Origin: Cellulosimicrobium cellulans
Lineage (GTDB): Bacteria > Actinomycetota > Actinomycetes > Actinomycetales > Cellulomonadaceae
DNA: 64,000 nucleotides
Direction: 5' to 3'
NCBI RefSeq assembly: GCF_016921195.1
Contig: NZ_JAFGYF010000003.1
Location: 310,001 to 374,000 of the forward strand
Below the pieces are notes generated by a model that was not told where the DNA came from, made no database searches, and saw only the letters and a list, made by a program, of their open reading frames with translations. The position numbers were made by a program, and so were the translations under genes. Shown here piece by piece: positions 20,146-29,852 of this stretch. Position 1 is the first letter of the stretch, and each line of letters begins with the position of its first letter.

Positions 20146-21294
20146 TCAGCCCGCCAGCGGACCGGTCGGGGCGCCGGTCGGAGGCAGCGGCGGCGGGGTC
20201 GCCGCGAACAGCGGCGCGAGCGCGGGGACCTCGCCCGCGGCGGTCCACGCGGCCATGCCCTGCTGCCACACGAGCGACTCGCGCGTCACCTCGCCGGACC
20301 GGACCCGGCCGGCGAGGTCCGCCGTCGTGCCGGGCCCGGACTGCGTGCCGCCGACCGCCCAGTACCAGGGCGACTCCACGGCGGGCAGGGGCGGCGGTCC
20401 GGTGGGCGCCGGTGCCGGCTGCGCCGCCGTCGTCCCGAGCGACTGCGCGAGCCGCTGGCCCATGGCGGCCCCGAGACCCATGCCGGCGCCGAGCCCCATC
20501 CCGTCGCCCGCGCCTCCGGGGTTCGCGGCGGCGGTCTCGATCGCGTTCGCCGCCTGGAACTTCGTGTACTGGTCGAGGTTCCCGACCACGGCCATCTGCG
20601 TGCGCTTGTCGAGCGCCGCCTCGACCTCGGGCGGGAAGGAGACGTTCTCGAGGACGAAGCGCGGGACGGTGATGCCGTACTCCGACAGGTCCTCCGAGAG
20701 CTGGCCCGCGAGCTGCGTGGCGATCTCTCGCTGGTTCGCGGCGAGGTCGATCGCCGCGACGCCGGCCTCCGCGAGCGCCGGGCCGAGCCGGCCGACCACG
20801 AGGCGGCGGAAGTAGTCGCCGATCTCGTCCGTGCGGAACTGCGGGTCGGTCCCCACGAGCTGGCGCAGCAGCGCCGACGGGTCCACGACCTGCAGCGCGT
20901 ACGTCCCGAACGCGCGGATGCGGACCGCTCCGAGCTCCGGGTCGCGCAGGATCACCGGGTTCTGCGTGCCCCACGTGAGGTCCGTGAGCTGGCGCGTCGC
21001 GACGAAGTACACCTCCGCCTTGAACGGTGAGTCGAACCCGTACTTCCAGCCCTGGATCGTCGACAGGATCGGCAGGTTCTTGGTCTCGAGCGTGTACGTG
21101 CCCGGACCGAACACGTCGGCGAGCCGGCCCTCGCTCACGAAGACGGCGCTCTGCCCCTCGCGCACGACGAGCTTCGCCTGGTTCTTGATCTCGTTGCCCT
21201 GGCGCGGGAAGCGCCAGACGATCGTGTCCCGGCTCTCGTCGAGGAACTCGATGATGTCGATCAGCTGGCCGCGCAGCTTCTCCATGAAGCTCAT
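20146..21294 (-). CDS. SPFH-domain protein, YdjI/virion-core-like, with C-terminal GYF_2 domain
   Basis: A 382-residue protein. The N-terminal SPFH region includes IEFLDESRDTIVWRFPRQGN, LVVREGQSAVFVSEGRLADV, FGPGTYTLETKNLPIL and REIATQLAGQLSEDLSEYGI. A Gly/Met-rich linker (GGAGDGMGLGAGMGLGAAMG) leads to a GYF_2-type domain (WYWAVGGTQSGPGTTADLAG, TRESLVWQQGMAAWTAAGEV). ATG 21294 is preceded by AAGGAG. Family proteins assemble at membranes, and the Bacillus relative YdjI localises PspA. Operon with the zinc-ribbon gene downstream. No pspA-like gene is visible in the window. Confidence 0.82.
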   Translation of the reverse strand: MSFMEKLRGQLIDIIEFLDESRDTIVWRFPRQGNEIKNQAKLVVREGQSAVFVSEGRLADVFGPGTYTLETKNLPILSTIQGWKYGFDSPFKAEVYFVATRQLTDLTWGTQNPVILRDPELGAVRIRAFGTYALQVVDPSALLRQLVGTDPQFRTDEIGDYFRRLVVGRLGPALAEAGVAAIDLAANQREIATQLAGQLSEDLSEYGITVPRFVLENVSFPPEVEAALDKRTQMAVVGNLDQYTKFQAANAIETAAANPGGAGDGMGLGAGMGLGAAMGQRLAQSLGTTAAQPAPAPTGPPPLPAVESPWYWAVGGTQSGPGTTADLAGRVRSGEVTRESLVWQQGMAAWTAAGEVPALAPLFAATPPPLPPTGAPTGPLAG

Positions 21295-21541
21295 CCGGAC
21301 TCCTTCGCTCGTCGTGCGGGACGGCCGCGGGCGGCCTGGCGTACCGGCGCGCGGCCCGCCGCGGTCCCCCCGGGCGCGCCGAGCATAGCGGCACCCTGGC
21401 CCGACGATGAAACCGCCAAGGATCGGTAAAACCGACTGGTGGTCGCGGGGTCCCGCTCGATCCCCCGAACCCGGGTCCGCTCCCCGCGGACGCGGCCGTC
21501 CGGTGCGGGACCCTGCTTCGGTGGTCACCTATCCTGGCCGG

Positions 21542-22204
21542 GTGCCGACCTCGCCGACGACCGCGCCCGCGACGCCCACCGTCGCGGTCCTCCTCGCGGC
21601 CGGGGCGGGGACCCGGCTCGGCCGCGGGCCGAAGGCGCTGCTCCCCCACCGAGGCGGCACGCTCGTCGAGCACGCGACGGGGGTGCTGCTCGCGGGCGGG
21701 TGCGACGCCGTCGTCGTGGTCCTCGGCGCGGGCGCGGACGACGTGCGCGCCGCGACGGCGCTCGACGAACCCAGGGTCCGCGTCGTCGACAACCCCGGCT
21801 GGGCGACCGGGATGGCGTCGTCCCTGCGCGTCGGCGTCGTCGCCGCGCTCGACCTCGCTCCCGCCCGGGTCGTCGTCGCGCACGTGGACCAGCCCGGCGT
21901 CGTGCCCGACGACGTCGCGCGCCTCCTCGCCGCCCACCGCCCCGGCCGCGTGGCCGCGTCCCGCTGGACCGGCGGCGTCGGCCCCGCGGCACCCTCGGGC
22001 GCGGATCGCCCGCGCTGGGCCCACCCGCTCGTCCTCGACGCCGCGCTGGCCGCGCCCGCGGCCGCGAGCGCCCACGGCGACCGCGGCGCGCGCGGCTTCC
22101 TGCGCGCCCACGCCGACCTGGTCGACGTCGTCGACCACCCGGGCGACGGCCGCGACCTCGACACGGAAGCCGACCTCGACCTCCTGCCTCCGGCCGATCG
22201 CTGA
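21542..22204 (+). CDS. MobA/MocA-like NTP transferase for molybdenum cofactor
   Basis: A 220-residue nucleotidyltransferase with the GT-A type motif VAVLLAAGAGTRLGRGPKALL, a central VRVVDNPGWATGMASSLRVG block and VVAHVDQPGV with metal-binding Asp. This is the MocA/CoxI-type cytidylyl/guanylyl transferase branch found next to xanthine dehydrogenase genes, as here, where it converges on the dehydrogenase. Predicted to attach a nucleotide to molybdopterin or otherwise mature the cofactor. GTG 21542 lies 6 nt after a TATCCT box (21530-21535), suggesting a leaderless transcript. Confidence 0.8.
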   Translation: MPTSPTTAPATPTVAVLLAAGAGTRLGRGPKALLPHRGGTLVEHATGVLLAGGCDAVVVVLGAGADDVRAATALDEPRVRVVDNPGWATGMASSLRVGVVAALDLAPARVVVAHVDQPGVVPDDVARLLAAHRPGRVAASRWTGGVGPAAPSGADRPRWAHPLVLDAALAAPAAASAHGDRGARGFLRAHADLVDVVDHPGDGRDLDTEADLDLLPPADR

Positions 22205-22248
22205 GCGTATGAGACCGCCGCGTCCGATCGGCGCGGCCTCTCATGCCC

Positions 22249-25200
22249 TCAGCGTGTGGTTGCGGCCTTGATGCCCACGTACACACGGTCTCGGGCGAGC
22301 GGGAGCTCGGTGAACCGCACGCCCGTCGCCGCGCGGATCGCGTTGGCGAGCGCCGGGGCCACCGGGTTGAACGGGCTTTCGCTCATCGACTTCGCCCCCA
22401 TCGGGCCGACGGTGTCCGACGTGCGCGCGAAGTAGACCTCGCTGCGCGGGGTGTCCGCGAAGGTGGGCAGGTGGTACTGGCGGAAGATGTCGGTCGTCAC
22501 GCGCCCGGTGTCGTCGACGATCACGTTCTCGTACAGCGCGGCGCCGAGGGCCTGCGCGATGCCGCCCTCGACCTGGCCGCGGCACTGGCGCGGGTTGACG
22601 ACCTCGCCGGCGTCGGCGGCCTGGACGGACTGGAGGATGCGGATCTCGCCCGTCCCCCGGTGCACGGCGACCCGGAAGCCGTGGACGTTGAACGCGACGG
22701 AGCGCGGGGTCCCGCCCCACCGTCCCTCGGCGACGAGGTCGATCCCGGCGTCGGCGGCCGCGCGGGCGACGTCGGCGAGCGGCAGCACCGTCGTCCGCTC
22801 GCCTCCCGTGCAGTCGACCCCGCCGGGCACGAGCCGGCAGTCGCCGGGTGCGGCGCCCAGGACGCCGGCCGCGACCTTGAGCACCGCCTCGGCGAGGTCC
22901 TGCGCGGCGGCGAGCGACGCCTTGCCCGCGACGACGGTGCCGGTGGACCCGAACGCGCCGGTGTCGTGCTCCACGAGGTCCGTGTCGGACTGCCGCACGA
23001 CGACGTCGGCGGCGTCCTGGCCGAGCGCGCTCGCGACGAGCTGGGCGTGCACGGTCGTCGTGCCGTTGCCGAACTCGGCGGTCCCGACCTCGGCCTCGAC
23101 GACCCCGTCCGGCCGCAGCCGCACGCGCGCGTGGGAGTAGTGACCACGCGGGGGCACCGTGTCGATCATGGACAGCGCGGTGCCCTCGCCGACACCCCAC
23201 TCCGGCCCGAGGTCCGGCAGCGCGTCCGGCCCCGACCCGGCGCCCGCGCCGTACGCGGCGACGTCGCGCGCGCGGCCGCGCGCGAGCGCGTCGGCGGCCA
23301 GGTCGAGGCACTGGTCGAGCCCGTAGCTGCCGTAGAGCACGTCCTCCTCGGGCGTCGGGTGCGTGGAGAGCATGGGGTCGCCGTCGCGCACGACGTTGCG
23401 GCGCCGCAGCTCGACCGGGTCCATCCCGAGCTGCCGCGCGAGCTCGTCGACCGAGGACTCGACCGCGAAGATCATCTGCGACAGCCCGTACCCGCGGAAC
23501 GCGCCCGCGGGCACGGTGTTCGTGTAGACGCAGTGGGCGTCGACCTTCTTGTTGTCGCACCGGTAGACGGCGAGGGACTCGCCGCACCCGTGGAACATGA
23601 CGCCCGGGCCGTGGTTCCCGTACGCCCCCGTGTTGCTGAGCACGTCGAGGTGCAGCGCGGTGAGGGTCCCGTCGCGGCGCGCGCCCGCGCGCACCCGGAT
23701 GCGGAAGGGGTGGCGCGTCGTCGTGCCGATGAACTGCTCGGAGCGCGTGAGCTCGAGCTGGACCGGCCGACCGAGACGCAGCGTGGCGAGCGCCGCGACG
23801 TCCTCCGTGAGCACCTCCTGCTTGCCGCCGAACCCGCCGCCCACGCGCTCGCAGTGCACGCGCACGCGCTCCGGGTCGAGGTCGAGGACGCGCGCCAGGT
23901 GGCGGCGCGCGAGGAACGGGACCTGCGTGGACGACCGCACGACGAGGCGCCCGTCGTCGTCGAGCGACGCGATCGCGCAGTGCGTCTCGAGCGCGGCGTG
24001 CTGCACGCGGTGGGTGCGGTAGGTCGCCTCGTGCACGACGTCGGCCTCCGCGAGACCCCGCTCGACGTCGCCGAGCTCGGAGTGCACCTCGGCGACGACG
24101 TTCGCCTCGGGGCGAGAGACGCGCGCGTCGGCGGCGTCGAGCTCGGGGTGCACGAGCGGCGCGCCGGGCGCCATCGCTTCCTCCGGGTCGACGACGGCGG
24201 GCAGCACCTCGTACTCGACGCGGACCCGGCGCACGCCCTCCTCGGCGGCGGCGACCGTCTCCGCGACGACGGCGGCGACGCGCTGGCCCACGTGCCGCAC
24301 GACGTCGTCGAGGATCCGCGTGTCGTCGGGGTCGTCGGTGAACAGCTCGTGCTGCGCCGTCGAGAACCGCGTCGCGGGCGCGTCCTCGTGCGTGAGGACG
24401 GCGTGCACGCCGGGCACCGCGAGCGCGTCCGTCGTGTCGATCGCGACCACGCGCGCGTGCGCGTGCGGCGACCGCACGAGCTTGAGGTGGAGCAGGCCCG
24501 GGTAGTCGGCCGGGTCCACGTCGAGCGTGTACCGCACCGTCCCGGTGACGATCCCCCGGCCCGCGGGCGCGGGCACGTCGCGCCCGAACGCCCGGCCCGC
24601 CTCGCCAGAGCCCTGCTCCGCCGAGGGAGAGCCCTGGTCCAGCGAGGGAGAGCCCTGGTCCAGCGAGGTAGAGGCCCGGTCGCCGACCGACGGCGCACGC
24701 TCGCCCGTGCCCGGCGCGGTCCCGGTCGTGTCACCGCGCCCCAGGACCGCGTCCTCGATCGCGCGGTACCCCGTGCAGCGGCACAGGTTGCCCTTGAGGT
24801 TGCGCGGCAGGTTCTCGCGCTGCGCGTCGTCGAACGTCGCGGCGGTCATGATCATCCCGGCGGTGCAGAACCCGCACTGGAAGCCCTGCGCGTCGAGGAA
24901 CTGCTGCTGCACCGGGTGCAGCGCGTCCTGCGGGCCGTGGGGGTCGTGGTCGCACGCGCCCACGGGATCGTCCCCGGCCGCGCTGCCGTGGCACGACGAC
25001 GCCGCGAGCCCCTGGATCGTCGTCACCTCGTGGCCCGCCGCACGACGCGCGGGGTAGACGCACGAGTGCACCGGGATGCCGTCGACGTGGACGGTGCAGG
25101 CGCCGCAGTCGCCGCCGTCGCACCCCTTCTTGACGCCGAGCGCGCCCTGCTCGCGCAGGTAGGTGCGCAGGCACTGCCCGGCGCGGGGCTCGGCCTGGAC

Positions 25201-25254
25201 CGCGCGGCCGTCGATCGTCACGGGCGGTGCCGGGCGGGGGTCGAGCGTGGTCAT
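22249..25254 (-). CDS. xanthine dehydrogenase, fused [2Fe-2S] and molybdopterin subunits
   Basis: A 1001-residue fusion. Residues 1-175 are the two [2Fe-2S] domains with C45, C50, C53, C65 ([15 protein letters not shown]) and C127, C130, C158, C160 ([15 protein letters not shown]). A linker of about 50 residues contains a tandem LDQGSPS repeat. From about residue 225 the molybdenum-binding subunit follows ([45 protein letters not shown]) to [20 protein letters not shown] near the end with a Glu at the active-site position. It oxidises hypoxanthine/xanthine, or a related N-heterocycle, with electrons passed to the separate FAD subunit. The start overlaps the FAD gene stop by ATGA, so translation is coupled. 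The fused Fe-S/Mo order without FAD is a recognised actinobacterial form. Confidence 0.88.
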   Translation of the reverse strand: MTTLDPRPAPPVTIDGRAVQAEPRAGQCLRTYLREQGALGVKKGCDGGDCGACTVHVDGIPVHSCVYPARRAAGHEVTTIQGLAASSCHGSAAGDDPVGACDHDPHGPQDALHPVQQQFLDAQGFQCGFCTAGMIMTAATFDDAQRENLPRNLKGNLCRCTGYRAIEDAVLGRGDTTGTAPGTGERAPSVGDRASTSLDQGSPSLDQGSPSAEQGSGEAGRAFGRDVPAPAGRGIVTGTVRYTLDVDPADYPGLLHLKLVRSPHAHARVVAIDTTDALAVPGVHAVLTHEDAPATRFSTAQHELFTDDPDDTRILDDVVRHVGQRVAAVVAETVAAAEEGVRRVRVEYEVLPAVVDPEEAMAPGAPLVHPELDAADARVSRPEANVVAEVHSELGDVERGLAEADVVHEATYRTHRVQHAALETHCAIASLDDDGRLVVRSSTQVPFLARRHLARVLDLDPERVRVHCERVGGGFGGKQEVLTEDVAALATLRLGRPVQLELTRSEQFIGTTTRHPFRIRVRAGARRDGTLTALHLDVLSNTGAYGNHGPGVMFHGCGESLAVYRCDNKKVDAHCVYTNTVPAGAFRGYGLSQMIFAVESSVDELARQLGMDPVELRRRNVVRDGDPMLSTHPTPEEDVLYGSYGLDQCLDLAADALARGRARDVAAYGAGAGSGPDALPDLGPEWGVGEGTALSMIDTVPPRGHYSHARVRLRPDGVVEAEVGTAEFGNGTTTVHAQLVASALGQDAADVVVRQSDTDLVEHDTGAFGSTGTVVAGKASLAAAQDLAEAVLKVAAGVLGAAPGDCRLVPGGVDCTGGERTTVLPLADVARAAADAGIDLVAEGRWGGTPRSVAFNVHGFRVAVHRGTGEIRILQSVQAADAGEVVNPRQCRGQVEGGIAQALGAALYENVIVDDTGRVTTDIFRQYHLPTFADTPRSEVYFARTSDTVGPMGAKSMSESPFNPVAPALANAIRAATGVRFTELPLARDRVYVGIKAATTR
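24601..24684 (-). repeat. 21-bp tandem repeat in the xanthine dehydrogenase linker
   Basis: Two identical 21-bp units (24622-24642 and 24643-24663), a third diverged unit (24664-24684) and a degenerate one (24601-24621). Being 7 codons long, it keeps the frame and encodes repeated LDQGSPS. In the + orientation the third unit carries CGAGGTAGAGG and agrees at 18 of 21 positions with a unit of the intergenic array at 35453-35536. Confidence 0.85.
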
Positions 25255-26132
25255 CGGAGGCCTCCGTCCGTCGTCATACCGTCGAGGAGCTCGGTGAGGA
25301 GCTCGGAGCGGATCTCCTCGCCGAGGCGGTAGGTCATGTCCCGGCGCCACTCGGGCAGGCCGTGGATGTCGTCGTGGTAGAGGTCGGCGGGGATCGCGGC
25401 GTCGAGCGTGGCGACGAGGTCGGCGGCGGTGGGCAGCACGTCCGCTGCGAAACGGAGCTGCACGGGCCGGCGCGTCGAGGCGGTGACCGTGAGGACGAAG
25501 GCGCCCCCGGCGTCGGGCGGGTCGACCCGACCCACGAGCAGCACGCCGGAGCGCCCGAGGTTCGACAGCGACAGGCGGCGGAACGCGGTGCGCGAGCGCA
25601 GCGCGTGGTCCGGCAGACGGATCGCGCGCAGGAGCTCCCCGGGCGCGAGCGTGTTGCGCAGCTCGCCCGTGACGAGGTCGACGACGGGCTGCTCCCGGCG
25701 GGTGCCGCCCGGCCCCCAGACCTCCGCGACGCCGTCGAGCGCCGCGGTGAGCGAGATCATCGGCCCGGCCGGCAGGGACGTGCAGACGTTGCCCCCGACG
25801 GTCGACGTGTTCCAGATCTTGAACGACGCGACGAAGCTGTCGCAGCACGGCCGCACGAGGTCCAGCGCGCGCCACCGGTCGCGCACGGGCGCGGCCTGCG
25901 CGCTCTCCTCGAACGCCCACAGCTCGGCGACGGTGCACGTCGCGGCGATCTCGAGGCCCTCGTCGGTGACGGTCAGCGCGGGCCACCCCGCGCTCGTCAG
26001 GTCGAGCAGGCGCCGGAGCGTCTCGCTGCCGTAGGAGAACAGGACGGTCCCGCCCGCGAGCCACGCGTCGCCCTCGCGCCAGTCGGCGGGGTCGGCGGTC
26101 GGGACGAGGTCGGTGACGGTGCTCAGGTCCAT
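25251..26132 (-). CDS. xanthine dehydrogenase FAD-binding subunit
   Basis: A 293-residue FAD-binding protein of the CO-dehydrogenase medium-chain family. The N-terminal flavin motif appears as [15 protein letters not shown], and the second as [19 protein letters not shown] (the usual T-x-GGN). The C-terminal domain includes [20 protein letters not shown]. It receives electrons from the Fe-S domains and passes them to NAD. ATG 26132 overlaps the xdhC stop (TGATG), and its own stop overlaps the next ATG, making a tight xdhC - FAD - Fe-S/Mo operon. Confidence 0.87.
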   Translation of the reverse strand: MDLSTVTDLVPTADPADWREGDAWLAGGTVLFSYGSETLRRLLDLTSAGWPALTVTDEGLEIAATCTVAELWAFEESAQAAPVRDRWRALDLVRPCCDSFVASFKIWNTSTVGGNVCTSLPAGPMISLTAALDGVAEVWGPGGTRREQPVVDLVTGELRNTLAPGELLRAIRLPDHALRSRTAFRRLSLSNLGRSGVLLVGRVDPPDAGGAFVLTVTASTRRPVQLRFAADVLPTAADLVATLDAAIPADLYHDDIHGLPEWRRDMTYRLGEEIRSELLTELLDGMTTDGGLR

Positions 26133-27460
26133 CAGGAGGCCTCCTCGGGGGTCGGCGCGGCGGCGGCCGCGGGGTGATGGGCGGGCGAACCGGGCGGCGG
26201 GTCGGCGTGGATCGGCCCGTCCGTGCCGCTCAACGGGACGACGGCGGCCCGCCCGTGCCGGGTCGCGACGAGCTCTGCGGTGATCGAGACGGCGACCTCC
26301 TCGGGCGTGACGGCGCCGAGGTCGAGGCCGATGGGCGAGCGGAGCCGCGCGAGCGCGGCCTCGCTCACGCCCTCCGCGCGCAGGGCGGCGACACGCTGCG
26401 CGTGCGAGCGGCGCGAACCCATCGCCCCGACGTACGCGAGCGGCAGGTCGAGCGCGAGCCGCAGGAGCGGCACGTCGAACTTCGCGTCGTGCGTGAGGAC
26501 CGCGACGGCGGTCCGGGCATCGACGCGTCCCGCCGCGGCCTCCGCGGCGAGGTACCGGTCCGGCCACTCGACGACGACCTCCGCCTCGGGGAACCGGCGG
26601 GCATCGGCGAACACCTCGCGTGCGTCGACCAGCGTCACGCGGTACCCGAGCAGGCGCACGTGCCGCACGAGCGCGCCGGCGAAGTCGTTCGCCCCGCACA
26701 CGAGGAACCGTGGGGCCGGCAGGCGGGTCTCGACGAGGAGCGTGACGGGCTCGGTCTCGTCGCACGCGTCCGCGTGCGCGGGCACGCGGTCCGGGCCGCG
26801 GTGCGACGGCGAGGGCCCCGCCGTGCCGGGCGCCCCGTGCGCCGCGTGGACGGTCGCCGTGCCGCCGGCGCGCAGGACGGCGACGACCTGCGCGGTCGCC
26901 GCGTCGAGAGCGTCGGGCCCGACGAGGTCGCGGATCGCTGCGGCGACGACGCGCTCGCTCGCGGTGGCGGGGTCGTCGACGAGCGCCGCCGTGCGGCGCG
27001 ACCCGTCGATCCGGCGTACGAGGGCGACCGCACGGCCCGTCTCCGCGGCCGGGCCCCTCGTCTCCTCCGGTCCGTCGCCACCCCGGCGCGGACCGCCGTC
27101 GGGCCGCGTCACGGCCGCGGCGAGCGCGCGCGCCGCGTCGTCGCCGGGGAAGACGGGCTGGACGTGGACGTCGAGGGTGCCGCCGCAGCTCAGCCCGACG
27201 GCGAACGCGTCGTCGTCGCTGTAGCCGAACGTCTCACGGTGGCTCGTGCCCGAGGCGATCGCGTCGAGCGAGGCGGCGTGCACCGCGCCCTCGACGCACC
27301 CGCCGGACAGGCTGCCGATCACGGCGCCGTCGGCGCGCACCGCCATCGCGGTGCCGACCGGTCGTGGCACGGAGCCGGACGCGGCGACCACCGTCGCGAC
27401 GGCGAACGGGGGCTGCCCCGGGCCGAGCCACGGGGCGAGCCGGTCGACGAGATGGAGCAT
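26132..27460 (-). CDS. xdhC: XdhC/CoxI-family molybdenum cofactor insertion protein
   Basis: A 442-residue protein. The N-terminal XdhC_CoxI domain has [19 protein letters not shown] and [17 protein letters not shown] with the conserved GGCVE cysteine; the C-terminal Rossmann domain has [41 protein letters not shown] and [15 protein letters not shown]. Known role: binds and sulfurates the molybdenum cofactor and inserts it into xanthine dehydrogenase. First gene of the xdh operon; ATG 27460 has GCGAGG upstream. A long Ala/Pro/Glu insertion between the domains makes it larger than typical. Confidence 0.88.
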   Translation of the reverse strand: MLHLVDRLAPWLGPGQPPFAVATVVAASGSVPRPVGTAMAVRADGAVIGSLSGGCVEGAVHAASLDAIASGTSHRETFGYSDDDAFAVGLSCGGTLDVHVQPVFPGDDAARALAAAVTRPDGGPRRGGDGPEETRGPAAETGRAVALVRRIDGSRRTAALVDDPATASERVVAAAIRDLVGPDALDAATAQVVAVLRAGGTATVHAAHGAPGTAGPSPSHRGPDRVPAHADACDETEPVTLLVETRLPAPRFLVCGANDFAGALVRHVRLLGYRVTLVDAREVFADARRFPEAEVVVEWPDRYLAAEAAAGRVDARTAVAVLTHDAKFDVPLLRLALDLPLAYVGAMGSRRSHAQRVAALRAEGVSEAALARLRSPIGLDLGAVTPEEVAVSITAELVATRHGRAAVVPLSGTDGPIHADPPPGSPAHHPAAAAAPTPEEAS

Positions 27461-27591
27461 CGTGGGCCTCGCTTCCGCCAGGGTGCCGGCGAACCGGCGT
27501 CCTTCCAGTGAACCCTTGCGGTGAGTCCCCTGCGTGTCCGAGGTCGCGTCGGCTGTGACGCGCCGGAAACACAGGGCTTGAATCCGCCCTT

Positions 27592-27645
27592 GGAACACTC
27601 TCCACCTGTGCAGAGTGTTCCGTCCAGCGGAACTTACCTTCCGCT
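27592..27645. promoter_or_regulatory. cluster of GGAAC/GTTCC palindromes between xdhC and moaA
   Basis: Three overlapping or adjacent inverted repeats: GGAACACTCT (27592-27601) with its complement (27612-27621), GTTCCG (27617-27622) with CGGAAC (27628-27633), and AGCGGAA (27626-27632) with TTCCGCT (27639-27645). Together they give alternating GGAAC/GTTCC half-sites in the 258-bp divergent region. A TACGAT -10-like box at 27707-27712 precedes the moaA ATG by 6 nt. This looks like an operator array for a purine- or molybdate-responsive regulator that is not encoded in the window. Confidence 0.65.
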
Positions 27646-27718
27646 CAACGGACTCCACGCTAGCACGCGCCGTGGCCCAGGTCACGGCCCCGGCCGGAGC
27701 ACCGTCTACGATCGGGCC

Positions 27719-28825
27719 ATGACCGCGGTCTCGCTCGGGATGCCCAGGCTGCGGTCGGGCGCGCCCACGAACGGCTCCGCGGACCTCGACCCGGGGCGTC
27801 CCCCGACCGACGCGCTCGTTGACCGCTACGGGCGCGTCGCGCGCGACCTGCGCATCTCGATCACGGAGAAGTGCTCGCTGCGCTGCACCTACTGCATGCC
27901 CGCGGAAGGGCTGCCCGCGATCCCCCGCGAGGACCTCCTCACGCCGGACGAGATCGGCCGGGTCGTGCGCGTCGCGGTCGACCGCCTCGGCATCACCGAC
28001 GTCCGGTTCACGGGCGGGGAGCCGCTCATGCGTCGGGACCTCGCGGACATCCTGCGCGCCGCGCGCGCGGCCGCGCCCCACGTGTCGCTCTCGCTGACGA
28101 CGAACGCGATCGGGCTCGACAAGCGCGTCCACGAGCTCGTCGCCGCCGGTCTCGACCGCGTCAACATCTCCCTCGACTCCGTCGACCGCGCCGACTTCGC
28201 ACGCCTCACGCGCCGCGACCGGCTGCCCGACGTGCTCGCCGGGATCCGTGCCGCGCTCGACGCCGGCCTCGCGCCGGTGAAGCTCAACGCCGTCCTCATG
28301 CCCGAGACGCTGTCGGGCGCGGCCGACCTGCTCGCGTGGGCCGTCGAGCACGGCTGCCACCTGCGGTTCATCGAGCAGATGCCGCTCGACGCCGACGGGC
28401 GCTGGACGCGCGACGACCTCGTGTCGGCGACGGACCTCCTGGCCATGCTGGGCACCCGCTTCGACCTGGTCGAGGTCGGACGCGACGACCCGTCGGCGCC
28501 CGCCGAGGAGTGGCTCGTGGACGGCGGACCGCAGACGGTCGGCGTCATCGCGTCCGTCACGCGGTCGTTCTGCGGCGCGTGCGACCGCACGCGGCTCACC
28601 GCCGAGGGCACGGTCCGCTCGTGCCTGTTCGGCGACGACGAGACCGACCTGCGCGCGATCCTGCGCTCGGCGGACCTCGACGAGGACGAGCGCGACGACG
28701 CCCTCGCCCGCGCGTGGCAGGGCGCGATGTGGCGCAAGCCGCTCGCGCACGGCAGCGACGCCCCCACGCTCGCCGCCGACGCCTTCGCGGCGACGACACG
28801 CAGCATGGGCGCGATCGGCGGCTGA
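27719..28825 (+). CDS. moaA: GTP 3',8-cyclase (molybdenum cofactor synthesis, radical SAM)
   Basis: A 368-residue MoaA. The SAM-cluster motif is C52-x3-C56-x2-C59 ([16 protein letters not shown]), followed by [12 protein letters not shown] and SLTTNAIGL. The C-terminal substrate cluster region has [20 protein letters not shown], and the protein ends in the functionally important Gly-Gly. It makes the first pterin intermediate from GTP together with MoaC (not in the window). ATG 27719 directly follows a -10-like TACGAT, so a leaderless mRNA is likely. It is divergent from xdhC, tying cofactor synthesis to its user. Confidence 0.94.
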   Translation: MTAVSLGMPRLRSGAPTNGSADLDPGRPPTDALVDRYGRVARDLRISITEKCSLRCTYCMPAEGLPAIPREDLLTPDEIGRVVRVAVDRLGITDVRFTGGEPLMRRDLADILRAARAAAPHVSLSLTTNAIGLDKRVHELVAAGLDRVNISLDSVDRADFARLTRRDRLPDVLAGIRAALDAGLAPVKLNAVLMPETLSGAADLLAWAVEHGCHLRFIEQMPLDADGRWTRDDLVSATDLLAMLGTRFDLVEVGRDDPSAPAEEWLVDGGPQTVGVIASVTRSFCGACDRTRLTAEGTVRSCLFGDDETDLRAILRSADLDEDERDDALARAWQGAMWRKPLAHGSDAPTLAADAFAATTRSMGAIGG

Positions 28826-28910
28826 GCGTCACGACGGTGGCGCAGATCATAGGGTGAAGCCGGTCACCTGGGTGCATCAGCCCAGGTCAGAGCCGCCGTC
28901 TCTTCCTACC

Positions 28911-29192
28911 ATGGATGTCGTGACGACGATCTCTCCTGCACCCACCAACCGCCCCTCCTCCTCGATCTCCGGTGCGTCCTCGACGACCCCGGACAACAGC
29001 GCCTCCGCGCTCCCGATCTACCGCACCGACGAGCGGTCCGCCGCCTGGAAGGCCGGGACCAAGAGCGTCCTGGGCGCGGCGATCGGCGCCGTCGTCGGGA
29101 CCGTCGTGCTGAGCTGGTTCGGCCTCATCCTCGGCACCGCCGTCGGCCTCGGCATCGGCATGCTGCTCGACAACCGCCCCGCCGAGCGCTGA
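28911..29192 (+). CDS. small membrane protein of unknown function
   Basis: A 93-residue protein from ATG 28911 (GTG 28920 is an alternative). The first half is Ser/Thr/Pro-rich (TNRPSSSISGASSTTPDNSA), followed by IYRTDERSAAWKAGTKSVLG and a Gly-zipper-like hydrophobic end (AAIGAVVGTVVLSWFGLILG, TAVGLGIGML). No family recognised. A small hairpin (ACCTGGG/CCCAGGT, 28866-28887) lies between it and moaA. Confidence 0.55.
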   Translation: MDVVTTISPAPTNRPSSSISGASSTTPDNSASALPIYRTDERSAAWKAGTKSVLGAAIGAVVGTVVLSWFGLILGTAVGLGIGMLLDNRPAER

Positions 29193-29272
29193 CCTTCCCC
29201 CTCCCCTCCCGGCCCGCGCGGCCGGGCAGTCCCGCCCGACATCGTCGTCGCCCGGCGGATCAGAAGGAACTC

Positions 29273-29332
29273 ACGAGAGGCGAGAAGCGGCCCCTCCCCG
29301 GCTCCGGCCGGGGGCCACTTCTCGCCTCTCGT
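29273..29332. terminator. 15-bp bidirectional terminator hairpin
   Basis: ACGAGAGGCGAGAAG (29273-29287) pairs perfectly with 29318-29332. After one mismatch the stem goes on with GGCCCC/GGGGCC (29289-29294 and 29311-29316) and ends in a CCGG-rich loop. It lies in the middle of the convergent gap between the small membrane gene and moaE. Confidence 0.85.
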
Positions 29333-29360
29333 CGTCTCGCGAGCGGTCCAGGGACGCGTC

Positions 29361-29852
29361 CTACAGCCCGACCCACTCCGAGACGCCGTCGTCGAAGTGC
29401 TGCCGCTTCCAGATCGGCACCTCGGCCTTGATGCGCTCGACGAGCAGCGAGCACGCCTCGAACGCCTCCCGGCGGTGGCCCGCGGCCGCCGCCGCCACGA
29501 GCGCGACGTCGCCGATCCCCAGGCTCCCGTACCGGTGGACGGCGGCGACCCGCAGCCCTGTCTCCGCCGCCACCGCGGCCACGCACCGCCGGATCACCGC
29601 GGTGGCGTCGGGGTGCGCCTCGTAGTCGAGCCGGGTGACGCCTCGACCGCCGTCGACGTCGCGCACGACCCCGCGGAACGTCACGACGGCGCCGCACTCC
29701 GGGCTCGCGACCTCGTCCTCGACGGCGCGCGACACGGCGTCTCCGAGCACGTCGGTCGTCACGCGGCTCACGTCCTGGGACGCCCCACCCCGGGCAGCGC
29801 CCTCCGACTCGCCCTCCGACTCGCCCTGGGACTCGCCCTGCGTCTCGCTCAC
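29361..29852 (-). CDS. moaE: molybdopterin synthase catalytic subunit
   Basis: A 163-residue MoaE: ECGAVVTFRGVVRDVDGGRG, TRLDYEAHPDATAVIRR, VAAVHRYGSLGIGDVALVAA, and the catalytic Lys region ACSLLVERIKAEVPIWKRQH. It transfers sulfur from thiocarboxylated MoaD to precursor Z. The N-terminus has a low-complexity stretch of repeated GES/GESE codons (ETQGESQGESEGESEGA). GTG 29852 overlaps the moeA stop (GTGA). moaD, moaC and mogA are absent from the window. Confidence 0.92.
   Translation of the reverse strand: MSETQGESQGESEGESEGAARGGASQDVSRVTTDVLGDAVSRAVEDEVASPECGAVVTFRGVVRDVDGGRGVTRLDYEAHPDATAVIRRCVAAVAAETGLRVAAVHRYGSLGIGDVALVAAAAAGHRREAFEACSLLVERIKAEVPIWKRQHFDDGVSEWVGL

Noticed and set aside
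28850-28890. Moco riboswitch near moaA
   Set aside because: The hairpin lies downstream of moaA, has only 7 bp, and lacks the multi-helix architecture of that riboswitch class.
29800-29850. Tandem repeat in the 5' end of moaE as a member of the 21-bp family
   Set aside because: It is built of shorter GES/GESE codon repeats (about 12 bp) and lacks the GAGGTAGAGCC core.
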